DNA of 64,000 nt from Gordonia hongkongensis (GTDB lineage Bacteria > Actinomycetota > Actinomycetes > Mycobacteriales > Mycobacteriaceae), in NCBI RefSeq assembly GCF_023078355.1, contig NZ_CP095552.1, forward strand, positions 3,286,001-3,350,000. The letters are read 5' to 3'. The translations under genes were made by a program, and so were the position numbers. This document shows positions 8,406-19,114 of this stretch, in pieces. The notes under the pieces were generated by a model. It was not told the DNA's origin and searched no databases. It saw only the letters and a list, made by a program, of their open reading frames with translations. Within the stretch, counting starts at the first letter, position 1. Each line of letters starts with the position of its first letter.

Positions 8406-11400
8406 TCAGTTCGTCTTCGCCACGTCGGCGGTCACACCGTCGCCCAGTTCGATGCTGCCCGCGTCACCGTCGCCGGTCACGTCGAACCGCACCGCGAGCA
8501 CCTCGCCGGCGATCAGGTCGGCGTGCGTCCTCGCCCAGTCCAGACGTTCGGCCGGTACGACGAGTCGCACCGTGATCCGGTCGGAGACGTCCAGTCCCAG
8601 GGTGCGGCGCGCATCCTGCAGCTCGCGAACCCGGTCCTTCGCCCACCCCTCGGCCTCGAGTTCGGGCGTGACCGCCGTGTCGAGGACGACCAGGCCGTTC
8701 CCGCCCGGCAGCTCCGCGGTCGAGTCCGGTTCGACGGCCACCAGCCGTCGGGTGAACTCCCCGTCGTGGAGTTCGATGCCGTCGGCGACGACGATCTCGG
8801 ACCCGTCGGCGCCCTCGCCCGCAGTCCAGTTGCCCGACTTCACCGCCTTGATCGCACGCTGCACGTCCTGACCCAGGCGGGGGCCGGCGGCACGCGCGTT
8901 GACCGCGATCTCGTAACGCCCGTACTCGCTGGCATCGGCCGCCAGAGTCACGTCCTTGACGTTCATCTCGTCCTTGATCAGGTCGACGAACGGCTCGAGC
9001 GCGGGCGCGGTCGGCGAGGCCACCGTCAGACCCGACAGGGGCAGCCGGACCCGCAGCTTGTTGGCCTTGCGGACGCTCGACGCCGTCGAGCACACCGCCT
9101 GGACCTGGTCCATCGCCATGACCAGGTCGGCATCGGCCGGCAGCTCATCGTTCGTCGGCCAGTCCGTCAGGTGCACCGACCGCTCCCCGGTGAGACCCCG
9201 CCAGATGGCCTCGGTCGCCAGGGGGAGCAGCGGCGAGGCCAGCCGGCAGGCGACCTCGAGCACGGTGTAGAGGGTGTCGAAGGCGTCGGTGTCCTCGTCC
9301 TGGCCGGCCCAGAAGCGTGCCCGGGAACGACGCACGTACCAGTTGGTGAGCGACTCGACGAACTCACGGAAGGCGTCACACGCCCCCGCGATGTCGTAGG
9401 TGTCGAGCGCCGCGGTCATCGTGTCGCGAGTCGTCGCCAGCTTGGCCAGGATGTAGCGGTCGAGCACGTGCTGCGAGTCGGTCCGCCAGGTCGCCGGGCG
9501 CTCGGCGTAGAGCTGCAGGAAGCTGTAGGCGTTCCACAGCGGCAGGAGCGCCTGACGCACCCCTTCCCGGATGCCTCGCTCCGTCACGACGAGGTTGCCG
9601 CCGCGCAGGATCGGCGAGGCCATCAGGAACCATCGCATCGCGTCCGATCCGTCGCGATCGAAGACCTCGTTGACGTCGGGGTAGTTGCGTTTGGACTTCG
9701 ACATCTTCTGGCCGTCGTCGCCCAGCACGATCCCGTGCGCAGCAACGGTTTTGAAGGCCGGCCGGTCGAACAGCGCGGTGGCCAGCACGTGCAGCGTGTA
9801 GAACCAGCCACGGGTCTGCCCGTTGTACTCGACGATGAAGTCGCCCGGATTGTGGGCCGGGGCGTGCGCGGAGTCACCACCGTCGAACCAGTCGCGATTC
9901 TCGAACGGATAGTGCACCTGGGCGAACGGCATCGAACCCGACTCGAACCAGCAGTCGAGGACCTCGGGCACCCGACGCATGGTCGACTTCCCGCTCGGGT
10001 CATCGGGATTGGGCCGGGTGAGTTCGTCGATGAACGGCCGGTGCAGGTTGTCCGGTCGCACGCCGAAGTCGCGCTCGAGGTCGTCGAGCGAACCGTAGAC
10101 GTCGACGCGCGGGAACTCCGGGTCGTCGGACACCCAGACCGGCAGGGGCGCACCCCAGTACCGATTGCGGCTGATGTTCCAATCCCGGGCGCCTTCGAGC
10201 CACTTGCCGAACTGTCCGTCCCGGATGTGTTCGGGCACCCACGTGATCTGCTTGTTCAGTTCGACCATGCGGTCGCGGAACTGCGTCACCGCGACGAACC
10301 ACGACGGCACCGCCATGTAGATCAGTGGCTGGCCCGACCGCCACGAGTGCGGGTAGGAGTGCTCGATGGTCTCATGGCGGAGGATCCGGCCGGATTCCTT
10401 CAGGTCCTTGATGATCACCGGGTTGGCGTCGAACACCATCAGACCCTCGTACGGCGGGACCTGCGCGGTGAAGCGTCCGCCCGGGTCGAGCGGTTGCACC
10501 ACCTCGATGCCATTGGCGGTCGCGAGGTCCATGTCCTCCTCGCCGAAAGCCGGTGCGAGGTGCACGATCCCGGTGCCGCTGTCGGTGGTCACGTAGTCAC
10601 CCAGCAATACGCGATGGGAGTTCGGATGGCCGGCGAAGAAGTCGAAGGGAGGCGCGTACGACAGATCCGCCAGATCCGCGCCGCGGAGCGTGCCGAGCAC
10701 CTCCGGATCGGCGATTTCCTTCGCGTACGCACCGATCAGCGCCTCGGCCAGCAGATATTCCCGGCCGTCGGCGGCCTTCACGTGGACGTAGGTGACCTCG
10801 GGATTGACCGCGATCGCGAGGTTGGACGGCAGGGTCCACGGCGTCGTCGTCCAGATCAGCGCGTTGACACCGTCGAGCGAGGCCAGCGGACCGTCGGGCA
10901 CCGAGAGCGGCATCGTGACGGTGACCGCCGGGTCCTGGCGCATCCGATAGGCATCGTCGAGCTTGGACTCCTGGTTGGACAACGGCGTCTGCTCGTACCA
11001 GCTGTACGGCAGCACGCGATAGCCCTGGTAGATGAGCCCCTTGTCGTAGAGCGCCTTGAACGCCCACATCACCGACTCCATGAAGTCGAGATCGAGTGTC
11101 TTGTAGTCGTTGTCGAAGTCGACCCAGCGGGCCTGACGGGTCACGTAGTCACGCCACTCCCCCGTGTACCGCAGCACCGAGTCGCGGCAGTACTCGTTGA
11201 ACTTCGCCATGCCCATCTTCTCGATCTCCGACTTGTCGGTGATCCCGAGCTGGCGTTCGGCCTCCAGCTCGGCAGGCAGACCGTGTGTGTCCCAGCCGAA
11301 TCGGCGGTCCACCTTCTTGCCACGCATCGTCTGGTACCGGGGTACCAGATCCTTGACGTAACCGGTCAGCAGGTGACCGTAGTGCGGCAGACCGTTCGCG

Positions 11401-11618
11401 AACGGCGGACCGTCGTAGAAGACGAACTCCTCGGCGTCGGCCCGGTTCGCGATCGACGCGGCGAAGGTCGAATCAGAGTCCCAGTACTGCAGGACCCGCT
11501 GTTCCACGGACGGGAAGTCGGGGGCGCTGCGCCCGGTGCCCCCGGTCATGTCGACCTTGGGATACACCCGCCCGGACTGAGTGGGGGCGGACTGGGTGGG
11601 GTCGGTCGCGTCGCTCAC
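8406..11618 (-). CDS. ileS: Isoleucyl-tRNA synthetase
   Basis: Charges tRNA-Ile. 1070 residues, the length expected for the long actinobacterial type. The signature motifs are the HIGH-type PHYGH within [16 protein letters not shown], and QKMSKSKRN. The editing domain lies between them and the anticodon-binding and C-terminal domains occupy the last ~350 residues. GTG at 11618 is preceded by GAGGAG, which the upstream T-box leader could sequester. The gene follows wag31 and a membrane protein gene on the same strand but has its own promoter. Confidence 0.97.
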   Translation of the reverse strand: MSDATDPTQSAPTQSGRVYPKVDMTGGTGRSAPDFPSVEQRVLQYWDSDSTFAASIANRADAEEFVFYDGPPFANGLPHYGHLLTGYVKDLVPRYQTMRGKKVDRRFGWDTHGLPAELEAERQLGITDKSEIEKMGMAKFNEYCRDSVLRYTGEWRDYVTRQARWVDFDNDYKTLDLDFMESVMWAFKALYDKGLIYQGYRVLPYSWYEQTPLSNQESKLDDAYRMRQDPAVTVTMPLSVPDGPLASLDGVNALIWTTTPWTLPSNLAIAVNPEVTYVHVKAADGREYLLAEALIGAYAKEIADPEVLGTLRGADLADLSYAPPFDFFAGHPNSHRVLLGDYVTTDSGTGIVHLAPAFGEEDMDLATANGIEVVQPLDPGGRFTAQVPPYEGLMVFDANPVIIKDLKESGRILRHETIEHSYPHSWRSGQPLIYMAVPSWFVAVTQFRDRMVELNKQITWVPEHIRDGQFGKWLEGARDWNISRNRYWGAPLPVWVSDDPEFPRVDVYGSLDDLERDFGVRPDNLHRPFIDELTRPNPDDPSGKSTMRRVPEVLDCWFESGSMPFAQVHYPFENRDWFDGGDSAHAPAHNPGDFIVEYNGQTRGWFYTLHVLATALFDRPAFKTVAAHGIVLGDDGQKMSKSKRNYPDVNEVFDRDGSDAMRWFLMASPILRGGNLVVTERGIREGVRQALLPLWNAYSFLQLYAERPATWRTDSQHVLDRYILAKLATTRDTMTAALDTYDIAGACDAFREFVESLTNWYVRRSRARFWAGQDEDTDAFDTLYTVLEVACRLASPLLPLATEAIWRGLTGERSVHLTDWPTNDELPADADLVMAMDQVQAVCSTASSVRKANKLRVRLPLSGLTVASPTAPALEPFVDLIKDEMNVKDVTLAADASEYGRYEIAVNARAAGPRLGQDVQRAIKAVKSGNWTAGEGADGSEIVVADGIELHDGEFTRRLVAVEPDSTAELPGGNGLVVLDTAVTPELEAEGWAKDRVRELQDARRTLGLDVSDRITVRLVVPAERLDWARTHADLIAGEVLAVRFDVTGDGDAGSIELGDGVTADVAKTN

Positions 11619-11639
11619 GGCTCGTCTCCTCGTGCCTGG

Positions 11640-11880
11640 TGATGTCTCATCGGCACGGGGACGCACACCGGAGGTCTGCGCGGTACCACCCCGCTTGCGT
11701 CGGAGATCCGACGCCACTCGACGAATCGCGACGGTCGGTGACCGGACGATCCTGTGGCTGTCACGGGCCACGCCCGCCCGGTTCTACTGGGAGTCACGCA
11801 TTCGCACCGTCCACTGGACGCCGCACTCGATGACACCGTTCTTCCGGGTGCTCCCCGGTGATGGCCGGATCAACGCGTGA
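11640..11880 (-). ncRNA. T-box riboswitch (actinobacterial short-stem-I type) controlling ileS
   Basis: Read on the minus strand, the leader contains GATCCGGCCATCACCGGGGA, with an AUC (Ile) specifier at 11862-11860, followed by CCGGAAGAACGG and by the T-box core GGGGTGGTACCGCGCAGACC near 11693-11674. The T-box binds uncharged tRNA-Ile through the specifier and the NCCA end. The sequence ACCTCC after the core could pair with the GAGGAG Shine-Dalgarno, and no U-tract terminator is visible, so translational control is likely. A candidate promoter is TTGGCC, a 19-nt spacer, and TACACT at 11889-11884. Confidence 0.9.
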
Positions 11881-11950
11881 ACCAGTGTAGCGACGACCGA
11901 CCCGGTCGGGCCAATGGGTTCTCGACCGGTGCGCGGCCGTGCGGGTGCGC

Positions 11951-12826
11951 TCAGTCCGGCGGCGGATGCCAGTTCGGATCAAGCGGATCGAAACCCGCAC
12001 GCCGACGACGCGGCGCGGACTCATCGGGACTTGTTGCCCAGTCGTCCGGGCCGGCGACGTCGCCGCCCGGCACGTCGTCGGGGGCCCACCCTGAGGACTG
12101 CGGGTCGAACGGACGCGGAGCCGACGGCGGGCCGACCGGAGGCCGTTGGCCCCTGGTCGGAGGCGGGCCGGATTGCGGAGGACCGAATTGCCCCTGCTGC
12201 GGCCGGGCCTGCTGTTGAGTCCACGACTGTTGACCGACACCGGGTTGGCGACTCTGCGGTCCCACGCCGGGCGGTCGGGAACCCGGCGGCGGACCGGGGC
12301 GACCACCGGCGACATCGACACCGGTGGGCGGGGCCCCGCGGGGCGGCCCGTCACCACTCGGACTGTCGCCGCCGACCGAACGCAGATAGTCCTCGAGGTT
12401 GCCCTCACGACGCTCGGGAGCAGGTCGATTCGGCGGGACCGAACCAGCGGGCGCGGCCATTCCGGGGTCGAAGGCCCCGGGCCGATAGCCGGCGGACTCG
12501 GAATCGCCGACACCGGGGGTGTCGGCGGCGGGGTACCGACGCGTCGGTGCATCGGCGCCGCGATCGCCGTCCGAGTCGTGCCCGGTGACAGCGTCGTCAT
12601 CGGCGTCGTGCGACGGATCGGTGTCGCGACCGGCGCCCGGGACCATGTCTTCCAGTGACCGGGCCGCTTCGCCCTTGCGACCGGCGAACACGTCCGCCAG
12701 GAGGAAGCCGAGGCCAACCAGACAGACCACGATGCAGGCCACGGCCAGCCACACGGTCCCGGTGATGAGACCGAGGATGAGCAGCACGAACCCCAAGAGG
12801 GTCGCGGCCAGCGCCAAGGTCAGCAC
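11951..12826 (-). CDS. Putative membrane protein with long Pro/Gly-rich cytoplasmic tail
   Basis: 291 residues. Two adjacent hydrophobic helices occupy residues ~1-45, then a disordered Asp-, Pro-, Gly- and Gln-rich tail runs to the C-terminus (DPNWHPPPD). No enzymatic motif is seen. The GTG start follows TAGGCT by 6 nt, a leaderless-type start. It lies directly downstream of wag31 in the same orientation, which hints at a role at the cell pole or septum, but that is only context. Confidence 0.7.
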   Translation of the reverse strand: MLTLALAATLLGFVLLILGLITGTVWLAVACIVVCLVGLGFLLADVFAGRKGEAARSLEDMVPGAGRDTDPSHDADDDAVTGHDSDGDRGADAPTRRYPAADTPGVGDSESAGYRPGAFDPGMAAPAGSVPPNRPAPERREGNLEDYLRSVGGDSPSGDGPPRGAPPTGVDVAGGRPGPPPGSRPPGVGPQSRQPGVGQQSWTQQQARPQQGQFGPPQSGPPPTRGQRPPVGPPSAPRPFDPQSSGWAPDDVPGGDVAGPDDWATSPDESAPRRRRAGFDPLDPNWHPPPD

Positions 12827-12859
12827 ATCACCAGCCTAGTGCGCACCGATCCGCCCAGG

Positions 12860-13675
12860 TCAGCTGGGTGAGTAGCTGCTGAATCCACCGTTACCCGGAT
12901 CGTTCGAGAACGACTGATCGGGTCGGCCGCCCTCGACAGGCGCCGCACTGCCACGCTGCTGGAGTTCCTCGAGCTGGGATTCGAGGTAGGTCTTCAGACG
13001 CGTACGGTACTCGCGCTCGAAGGTCTTGAGCTGCTCGATCCGGCCTTCCAGCACACCGCGCTGCTGGTTGATCGTGCCCATGATCTCGCTGTGCTTGCGC
13101 TCGGCGTCGCTCTGCAGGGCATCGGCACGTTCCTGTGCCTGCCGCAACTGCGCCTCCGATCGCGTCTGGGCGTCGGCGAGGATCGCCTCCGAGCGCTGCC
13201 GGGCATCGGCGAGCATGGCGTCGGACTTGGTCTGCGCCTCGGAGACCAGCGTGTCGGCGCGCGTCTGGGCGTCGGACAGCATCGCGTCGGCGTCGGCGCG
13301 TGCGCTGCCCGTGAGCCGGTCGGCGGTGTCCTGGGCGAGCGCGAGAACGCGTGCGGCACGCACGTTGGCGTCGTCGTTGGTCGCCTGCGGTGCCGGCGTC
13401 GGCGCCGGGGCGGGCGGCTCGGGTGCCGCGGCGGGCTTGGCGAACATCTGGGTCCGGTCGTCCGCCTGGGCGCCACCACCGGAACGGGCATCGGCGAGCT
13501 CGCTCTCGAGCTCCTCGACGCGCTGCTTGAGGTCGGTGTTCTCTTCGATCAGCCGTGCGAGTTCGGCTTCGACGAAGTCGAGGAACTGATCGACCTCGTC
13601 CTCGTTGTAACCGCGCTTACCGATGGGCGGTTTGCTGAACGCGACGTTGTGCACATCAGCTGGAGTCAGCCGCAT
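12860..13675 (-). CDS. wag31: Polar growth protein DivIVA (Wag31)
   Basis: Coiled-coil scaffold at cell poles that organises apical peptidoglycan and mycolate synthesis. 271 residues. The membrane-binding N-terminus matches Wag31: [21 protein letters not shown] first coiled coil follows, then a Pro/Ala linker (~75-100), then a long heptad-rich coiled coil with repeated DAQTR/DARQR units and [19 protein letters not shown] chose ATG at 13675 (MRLTPADV), which has AGGGGA 7 nt upstream, over the ATG at 13690. PknA-type kinases phosphorylate this protein in relatives. Confidence 0.96.
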   Translation of the reverse strand: MRLTPADVHNVAFSKPPIGKRGYNEDEVDQFLDFVEAELARLIEENTDLKQRVEELESELADARSGGGAQADDRTQMFAKPAAAPEPPAPAPTPAPQATNDDANVRAARVLALAQDTADRLTGSARADADAMLSDAQTRADTLVSEAQTKSDAMLADARQRSEAILADAQTRSEAQLRQAQERADALQSDAERKHSEIMGTINQQRGVLEGRIEQLKTFEREYRTRLKTYLESQLEELQQRGSAAPVEGGRPDQSFSNDPGNGGFSSYSPS

Positions 13676-13960
13676 GTCGGTTCCCCTCATGTCTGGTGGT
13701 GAACTTGTGTTCAGTTGGCGGGCCGTCCAACCCGGATCGCGCGACGGTGAGTCGTTCGACCGATACAGGTTGTCACTAACTATTCATACCAGTCAAAAAT
13801 TGTAACTGGCGTCCAATCCTGTCACACGCGAACCGTTGGTCGCATCTCTGCGATGCGCTGTTGAAATGAAACAGTCATCCGAAGATGACTTATAACGGTA
13901 GACCATCTGCCTAACGCGGGGTACCCGCCGCCCGATCGGGTGCGCCCGCAGGGGACGGGC
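13676..13960. other. wag31 upstream region, AT-rich, with a hairpin
   Basis: No gene. An AT-rich stretch at ~13765-13805 should hold the wag31 promoter; on the minus strand TGGTATGAA is a plausible extended -10, but I cannot pair it with a convincing -35. At 13873-13890 a perfect hairpin, AGTCATC, a CGAA loop, GATGACT, is followed on the minus strand by GTTTCATTTC. It may terminate transcription arriving from the dcw operon. Confidence 0.5.
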
Positions 13961-14136
13961 CCTTCGTGACGCGCCCTCCGCAAGCTCCGGGCGCTCCTCA
14001 GGGAGCAGGGGGACGCGCGCGCAAGCTCCGGGCGCTCCTCAGGGAGCAGGGGGACGCGCCCGCAAGCTCCGGGCGCTCCTCAGGGAGCAGGGGGACGCGC
14101 CCGCAAGCTCCGGGCGCTCCTCAGGGAGCAGGGGGA
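13961..14136. repeat. Four 41-bp tandem repeats containing a stem-loop, also found elsewhere in the window
   Basis: Units starting CAAGCTCCGGGCGCTCC occur at 13981, 14022, 14063 and 14104, an exact 41-bp period with near-identical sequence. Each contains GCTCC-TCAG-GGAGC, a 5-bp stem with a 4-nt loop. A 47-bp stretch, 13960-14006, recurs exactly in reverse complement at 48428-48474. The array lies between yggT and wag31. Confidence 0.9.
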
Positions 14137-14477
14137 TCAGGGGCGGACGAGGTGGCCGGCGATCGCGAGCGACTCGGCCAGGGCGTCGGCGCGCAGGCCG
14201 TTGACGATGTTCATGCCGATGATCACGACGAGCATCACGATCATGAGCGACAGGTCGAGCCGGATGGGACCGAGTGGGATCGGGGGAGAACGCGACGCAG
14301 CGCCTTGATCGGGGGGTCGGTCACGGTGAAGACCATCTCGATGACGACCACCGCGATCCCGGTGGGACGCCACTCACGCGCGAAGGTCCGGACCAGTTCG
14401 ACCACCAGCCGGCCCAGGAGGAGCAACCAGAAGATCAGCAGGATGTAGTACAAGACGCTCAACAAAATCGCAGCCAC
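14137..14477 (-). CDS. yggT: YggT-family membrane protein, frameshifted at a G run
   Basis: Small two-helix membrane protein of the dcw cluster (Rv2146c equivalent), role unclear. The N-terminal half (14477 to ~14287) reads through FWLLLLGRLVVELVRTF to VTDPPIKALRRVLP. The C-terminal half (PIPLGPIRLDLSLMIVML to the stop at 14137) is in another frame. Restoring one G in the five-base run at 14282-14286 joins them into about 113 residues that match the family throughout. I read this as a sequencing error and not a pseudogene. Confidence 0.8.
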
Positions 14478-14533
14478 GGGTCAAGAGTGCCTGAACATCT
14501 CGGACGACGGCGAACCGAGGTACCCGACGCCGG

Positions 14534-15250
14534 TCAGGAGTGGTTGTAGAAGCCCGTCTCGGCGATCTTGCGGCGGTCTTCGGGCGACACGTCGACGTCG
14601 GCGGGCGACAGCAGGAACACCTTGGTGGCCACCTTGTCGAACGATCCGCGCAGCGCGAACGCAAGACCCGCGGCGAAGTCGACGAGGCGCTTGGCGTCGT
14701 CGTTGCTCATGTCGACGAGGTCCATGATGACCGGGTTGCCGTCGCGGAAACGCTCCCCGATGGTACGGGCCTCGCTGTAGTCCGACGGGCGCAGCGTGGT
14801 GATCTTCTGCAGCGGGCTGTCGGCGAAGACGCGCTCGAGTTCGCGGGGGTCGGCACCCATCGACCGCGGCGCGGTGGCAGCGCGCAGGGCCGCGCTCGAC
14901 GAACGCTGCAGCGGTTCGAGGCGGGCGGGCGCCCGCATCGGCCCCTCGCCCACCGCGCGACTGCCGGCGTAGGCGAACTCCGCCGCGTACTCCGGGGCCA
15001 GGTCGAAGCCGGCGTCGTAGTGGCGGTCGGACAGCTCGTCGCGGTACGCGATCTCGTCTCGGTAGCCGGCGTCCCGGAACGACGGCTCGTATCCGGGATC
15101 GTAGGAGGAGTCGCCGTAGTAGTCGTCACGGTAGGCGCGCTCACGAGACCGCTCCCGCAGCGGCGGGGCCGACTCCTCGAGGTAGTCGTCCTCGTACTCG
15201 CTGGGCGGCACCATGCCGAAGTAAGCCTTGAACTTCTGCATCGTGGTCAT
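14534..15250 (-). CDS. sepF: Cell division protein SepF
   Basis: Membrane anchor of the FtsZ ring in actinobacteria. 238 residues. It has an N-terminal amphipathic [13 protein letters not shown], a disordered Asp/Tyr/Arg-rich linker (~20-130) and a C-terminal DUF552 domain with [33 protein letters not shown] and [17 protein letters not shown] at 15250 has GAGAGG 6 nt upstream. The gene lies between yggS and yggT, its usual place. Confidence 0.95.
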   Translation of the reverse strand: MTTMQKFKAYFGMVPPSEYEDDYLEESAPPLRERSRERAYRDDYYGDSSYDPGYEPSFRDAGYRDEIAYRDELSDRHYDAGFDLAPEYAAEFAYAGSRAVGEGPMRAPARLEPLQRSSSAALRAATAPRSMGADPRELERVFADSPLQKITTLRPSDYSEARTIGERFRDGNPVIMDLVDMSNDDAKRLVDFAAGLAFALRGSFDKVATKVFLLSPADVDVSPEDRRKIAETGFYNHS

Positions 15251-15363
15251 TGACGGCCTCTCTGGTAGTGCGACGCCGGTTGCTGCCGTGCCGGATGGTG
15301 CATCTGTGGTCAGTGAGCTAATTGCGCTTCGTGTGTCACTTGGTTCTGGTGTTACCAATGTGA

Positions 15364-16113
15364 TTACTGAGAGATTAGCGGCCGATCGCCCATGATCGCG
15401 GTTCCGACACGCACGCATGTCGAGCCTGCGGCGACCGCCTCCTCCATGTCCCCGGACATGCCCGCGGACAGTTCGGCGGCGTCGAATCGCCCGCGGAACG
15501 CCTCATGGATGCGTGCGGCCTCGGCCATCCAGTGTCCGGGTTCGCCGTCCAGCGGGGCGATGACCATGAGCCCGCGCAACCGCAGTGAATCGGCCTCGAC
15601 GACCCGCTCGGCCAGAGCCGGGAGATCCTCTTCGACGACGCCGCCGCGTTGCGGATCGCCGTCGAGGCTGACCTGGAGCAGGATGCCGAGCGGATCGGCG
15701 CGCTCCCCCTCGTCGAGTGCCGCGACCGCGGCACGGTCCAGGGCGTCGACGACCTTCGGGCGGTCGACGGAGTGCACCGCGCGCGCCCACCGCGCCACCG
15801 ACCGGGCCTTCTTGGACTGCACCGAACCGATCATGTCGAAGACGGGGACGTCGCCGGGCTCCGGGGACTCCCAGTCCCCCAGCACCTCCGCCACCTTCCG
15901 GCCGGCCTCGGGTTCGCGTGACTCGCCGAACGCGCGCTCCCCCAGCTGCAGCAGCCGACGGACGTCATCCGCGGGAAAGAACTTCGTGACCACGAGGAGC
16001 TGACAGGAGCCCGCCGGCCGATGGGCGGCCTCGACCGCGGCGTCGAGGCGCCGACGCACCGCGGCCAACCGTTCCCCCAACTCGGCGGTGCGCGCATCAG
16101 ATGACCCGGTCAT
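15364..16113 (-). CDS. yggS: YggS/PLPBP-family pyridoxal-phosphate homeostasis protein
   Basis: PLP-binding barrel protein that buffers vitamin B6; no reaction is known. 249 residues. [13 protein letters not shown] carries the PLP lysine at ~44, [11 protein letters not shown] is the variant of the usual IGxLQxNK motif, and [22 protein letters not shown] near the C-terminus binds the phosphate. It lies 24 bp after the pgeF stop in a presumed operon. Confidence 0.93.
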   Translation of the reverse strand: MTGSSDARTAELGERLAAVRRRLDAAVEAAHRPAGSCQLLVVTKFFPADDVRRLLQLGERAFGESREPEAGRKVAEVLGDWESPEPGDVPVFDMIGSVQSKKARSVARWARAVHSVDRPKVVDALDRAAVAALDEGERADPLGILLQVSLDGDPQRGGVVEEDLPALAERVVEADSLRLRGLMVIAPLDGEPGHWMAEAARIHEAFRGRFDAAELSAGMSGDMEEAVAAGSTCVRVGTAIMGDRPLISQ

Positions 16114-16137
16114 GTCCCCATCCTTCTCGCCACCGGG

Positions 16138-16911
16138 TCACTCCCCGAGCGGGCGCCGCTCACCGGGTGCATCGTCGCCGTGTGCATCGTCGCCGTGTGC
16201 ACCGTCATCGGGATCCATCCAGATGACCGAGGCCAGGCGACCCGTGGGTGCGCCCCGGCGATGGCTGAACAGGCTCGGGTCGGCGATGGTGTCCCGCGGG
16301 TCGACCGCGACTCTGGCGACGCCGGCCTCGAGCAACTGCCGCCGCAAGCCGGCACGCAGGTCGAGACCTGCCGTGCCCTTCTTGGTACGCACGGCGCTGC
16401 CCGGCAGATGCTTCTCTACGTCGGCCTGCATGTCGGCGGGCACCTCATAGTGGTCTCCGCTCGCGGCAGGACCGAGGAAGGCGCCGATGGACCCGATCCG
16501 GGCGCCGAGTTCGACCATTGCGCGCAGGGTGGCGGGCACGATGCCGATCCGGGCGCCGACGCGGCCCGCATGGACCCCCGCGATCACACCGGCGTCGTCG
16601 TCGCTGAGGAGTACCGGGACGCAGTCGGCGGACAGCACGGCGAGGGCGAGACCGGGCGTGGTCGTGACCAGCGCGTCGGTGGCGGGCACCGGCTCGGGAA
16701 CCGGTCCGTCGACCACGGTGACGTTGCGACTGTGGATCTGTTCCATCCAGACCACCGACCCGGCCGCCACCCCGATCTGCTCGGCCAGCCGAATCCTGTT
16801 CGCCGCCACGGCTTCCGGATCGTCTCCGACGTGATCACCGAGATTGAACGAATCGTACGGTGACACCGAGACCCCGCCGGCACGGGTGGTGATGACACGA
16901 CGCACCCGCAT
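16138..16911 (-). CDS. pgeF: Peptidoglycan editing factor PgeF (YfiH/DUF152 laccase-like)
   Basis: 257 residues. The family's metal-site motifs are present: QIHSRNV (~58-64), SADCVPVLL and HAGRVGARIG. YfiH in E. coli removes wrongly incorporated serine-containing muropeptide precursors, and placement between ftsZ and yggS fits a cell-wall role. The C-terminal tail repeats GDDAHGDDA, a short low-complexity expansion. The start is ATG at 16911, 8 bp after the ftsZ stop. Confidence 0.9.
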   Translation of the reverse strand: MRVRRVITTRAGGVSVSPYDSFNLGDHVGDDPEAVAANRIRLAEQIGVAAGSVVWMEQIHSRNVTVVDGPVPEPVPATDALVTTTPGLALAVLSADCVPVLLSDDDAGVIAGVHAGRVGARIGIVPATLRAMVELGARIGSIGAFLGPAASGDHYEVPADMQADVEKHLPGSAVRTKKGTAGLDLRAGLRRQLLEAGVARVAVDPRDTIADPSLFSHRRGAPTGRLASVIWMDPDDGAHGDDAHGDDAPGERRPLGE

Positions 16912-16919
16912 GCGCGGGC

Positions 16920-18086
<1,167 letters not shown>

Positions 18087-18412
18087 GCGCTCGCCTTCCT
18101 TGTGTGGTCGATCTCGATGTTCGAGTTCTGGTCTCGATATGTCCTGTGTGAACCGGCCGGTCCACGTCCCGCTCGCGACAAACCCTAAACCTGAACCATA
18201 GATTTAGAGTTATGTCAAGTAACTCGTTGTGGTGATGACGCTAGGCATCGCGGGCCCCGGTATCCAGATCCGCGCTCGGCGTGTCGGGAAGTCGTGGCGA
18301 AATCCGCCGGAACCCTCAGCTTTTCGCCGCCCCACGGGGGTCGTCCGGTTCCGTCGCGCGGGTCCGCCTCACCCCGACCGGTGATTTCGGGGTCGGCCGG
18401 ATCCGGCGTGCG
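18087..18412 (-). promoter_or_regulatory. ftsQ-ftsZ intergenic region with AT-rich promoter-like island
   Basis: 326 bp without a gene. Positions 18181-18225 are AT-rich against the GC-rich background. On the minus strand TTGACA occurs at 18218-18213, with TAAATCTATGGT downstream, but no -10 sits at the ideal 16-18 nt spacing. At least one ftsZ promoter is likely here. Confidence 0.45.
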
Positions 18413-19114
18413 TCACCGATAGGCCGGGAACTCGGGACTCGACACGTTGTACATCCGCGCCTCGCGGGTGAGCAGGTGCGTCAGTGTGCGGGCCTTCTCG
18501 GCGCCGCGGTCGCTGTCCCCCCACACCACGGTGCGCTTCTCCGACAGCGTGAACTCGATGTCGACCGGCGAGGTCGCGGTCACCCGGATGACCTGCCGCG
18601 CCAGCGCTTCGGGCAAGCCCGCCACCGCCGCGATGGTCTCCCTGGTGGTCGGGTCCGCCGGCCCCGGGTTCGGGGTGTCGAGAACCGGGAGCTTGAGCAC
18701 CTCGGGCGGGACGCCCTGCGTGCGGTCGTAGTCGAGGAACGCCACCCCGGACTTGTCGAGCACGTGGACGTCGTCGCCGTTGTTCACGATCACGACCGGG
18801 ACCCGCTCGACGACGGTGATGGTCAGCGACGAGGGGTAACTCCGCTGCACGCGCGCCGATTCGACGGACGGGATGGTGGCGACGCGCTGCGCGACCGCCC
18901 GGGTGTCGACCTGCAGCAGCGGGGTGCCCGACGGCACCGCCGCGACCCGCAGGATCTCGTCGGCCGGAATCGACCCGTTGTCGCGGACGTCGGTGCCGCG
19001 CACCGACATCAGCGGCGTGAGGTAGGCGATGAGCACCAACCCGACCCCGGCCGCGACCACCATGAGCGTGCCGAGGACCACGCGCGACCGGCGGCGCTGC
19101 GGCCAGCGGATCAC
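18413..19114 (-). CDS. ftsQ: Cell division protein FtsQ
   Basis: Bitopic divisome protein of the FtsQLB complex. 233 residues. A short cytoplasmic tail ([10 protein letters not shown]) leads to one membrane helix at ~12-34 and a POTRA domain with the Val-Arg-Gly-Thr-Asp-Val start and [21 protein letters not shown]. The ATG overlaps the murC stop as ATGA, so the two are translationally coupled. Confidence 0.93.
   Translation of the reverse strand: MIRWPQRRRSRVVLGTLMVVAAGVGLVLIAYLTPLMSVRGTDVRDNGSIPADEILRVAAVPSGTPLLQVDTRAVAQRVATIPSVESARVQRSYPSSLTITVVERVPVVIVNNGDDVHVLDKSGVAFLDYDRTQGVPPEVLKLPVLDTPNPGPADPTTRETIAAVAGLPEALARQVIRVTATSPVDIEFTLSEKRTVVWGDSDRGAEKARTLTHLLTREARMYNVSSPEFPAYR

Noticed and set aside
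6981..11642. 1553-codon plus-strand open frame antisense to ileS
   Set aside because: Arg/His/Val/Asp-rich composition typical of the antisense of a high-GC gene; ileS on the other strand has all synthetase motifs and a T-box.
13960..14136. CRISPR-like array
   Set aside because: Units are contiguous 41-bp tandem repeats without unique spacers, and no cas genes are near.
14137..14477. Programmed -1 frameshifting in yggT
   Set aside because: The same kind of break occurs in three other unrelated genes at C/G runs, and no slippery heptamer or shared stimulatory structure is evident. A sequencing error explains all four.
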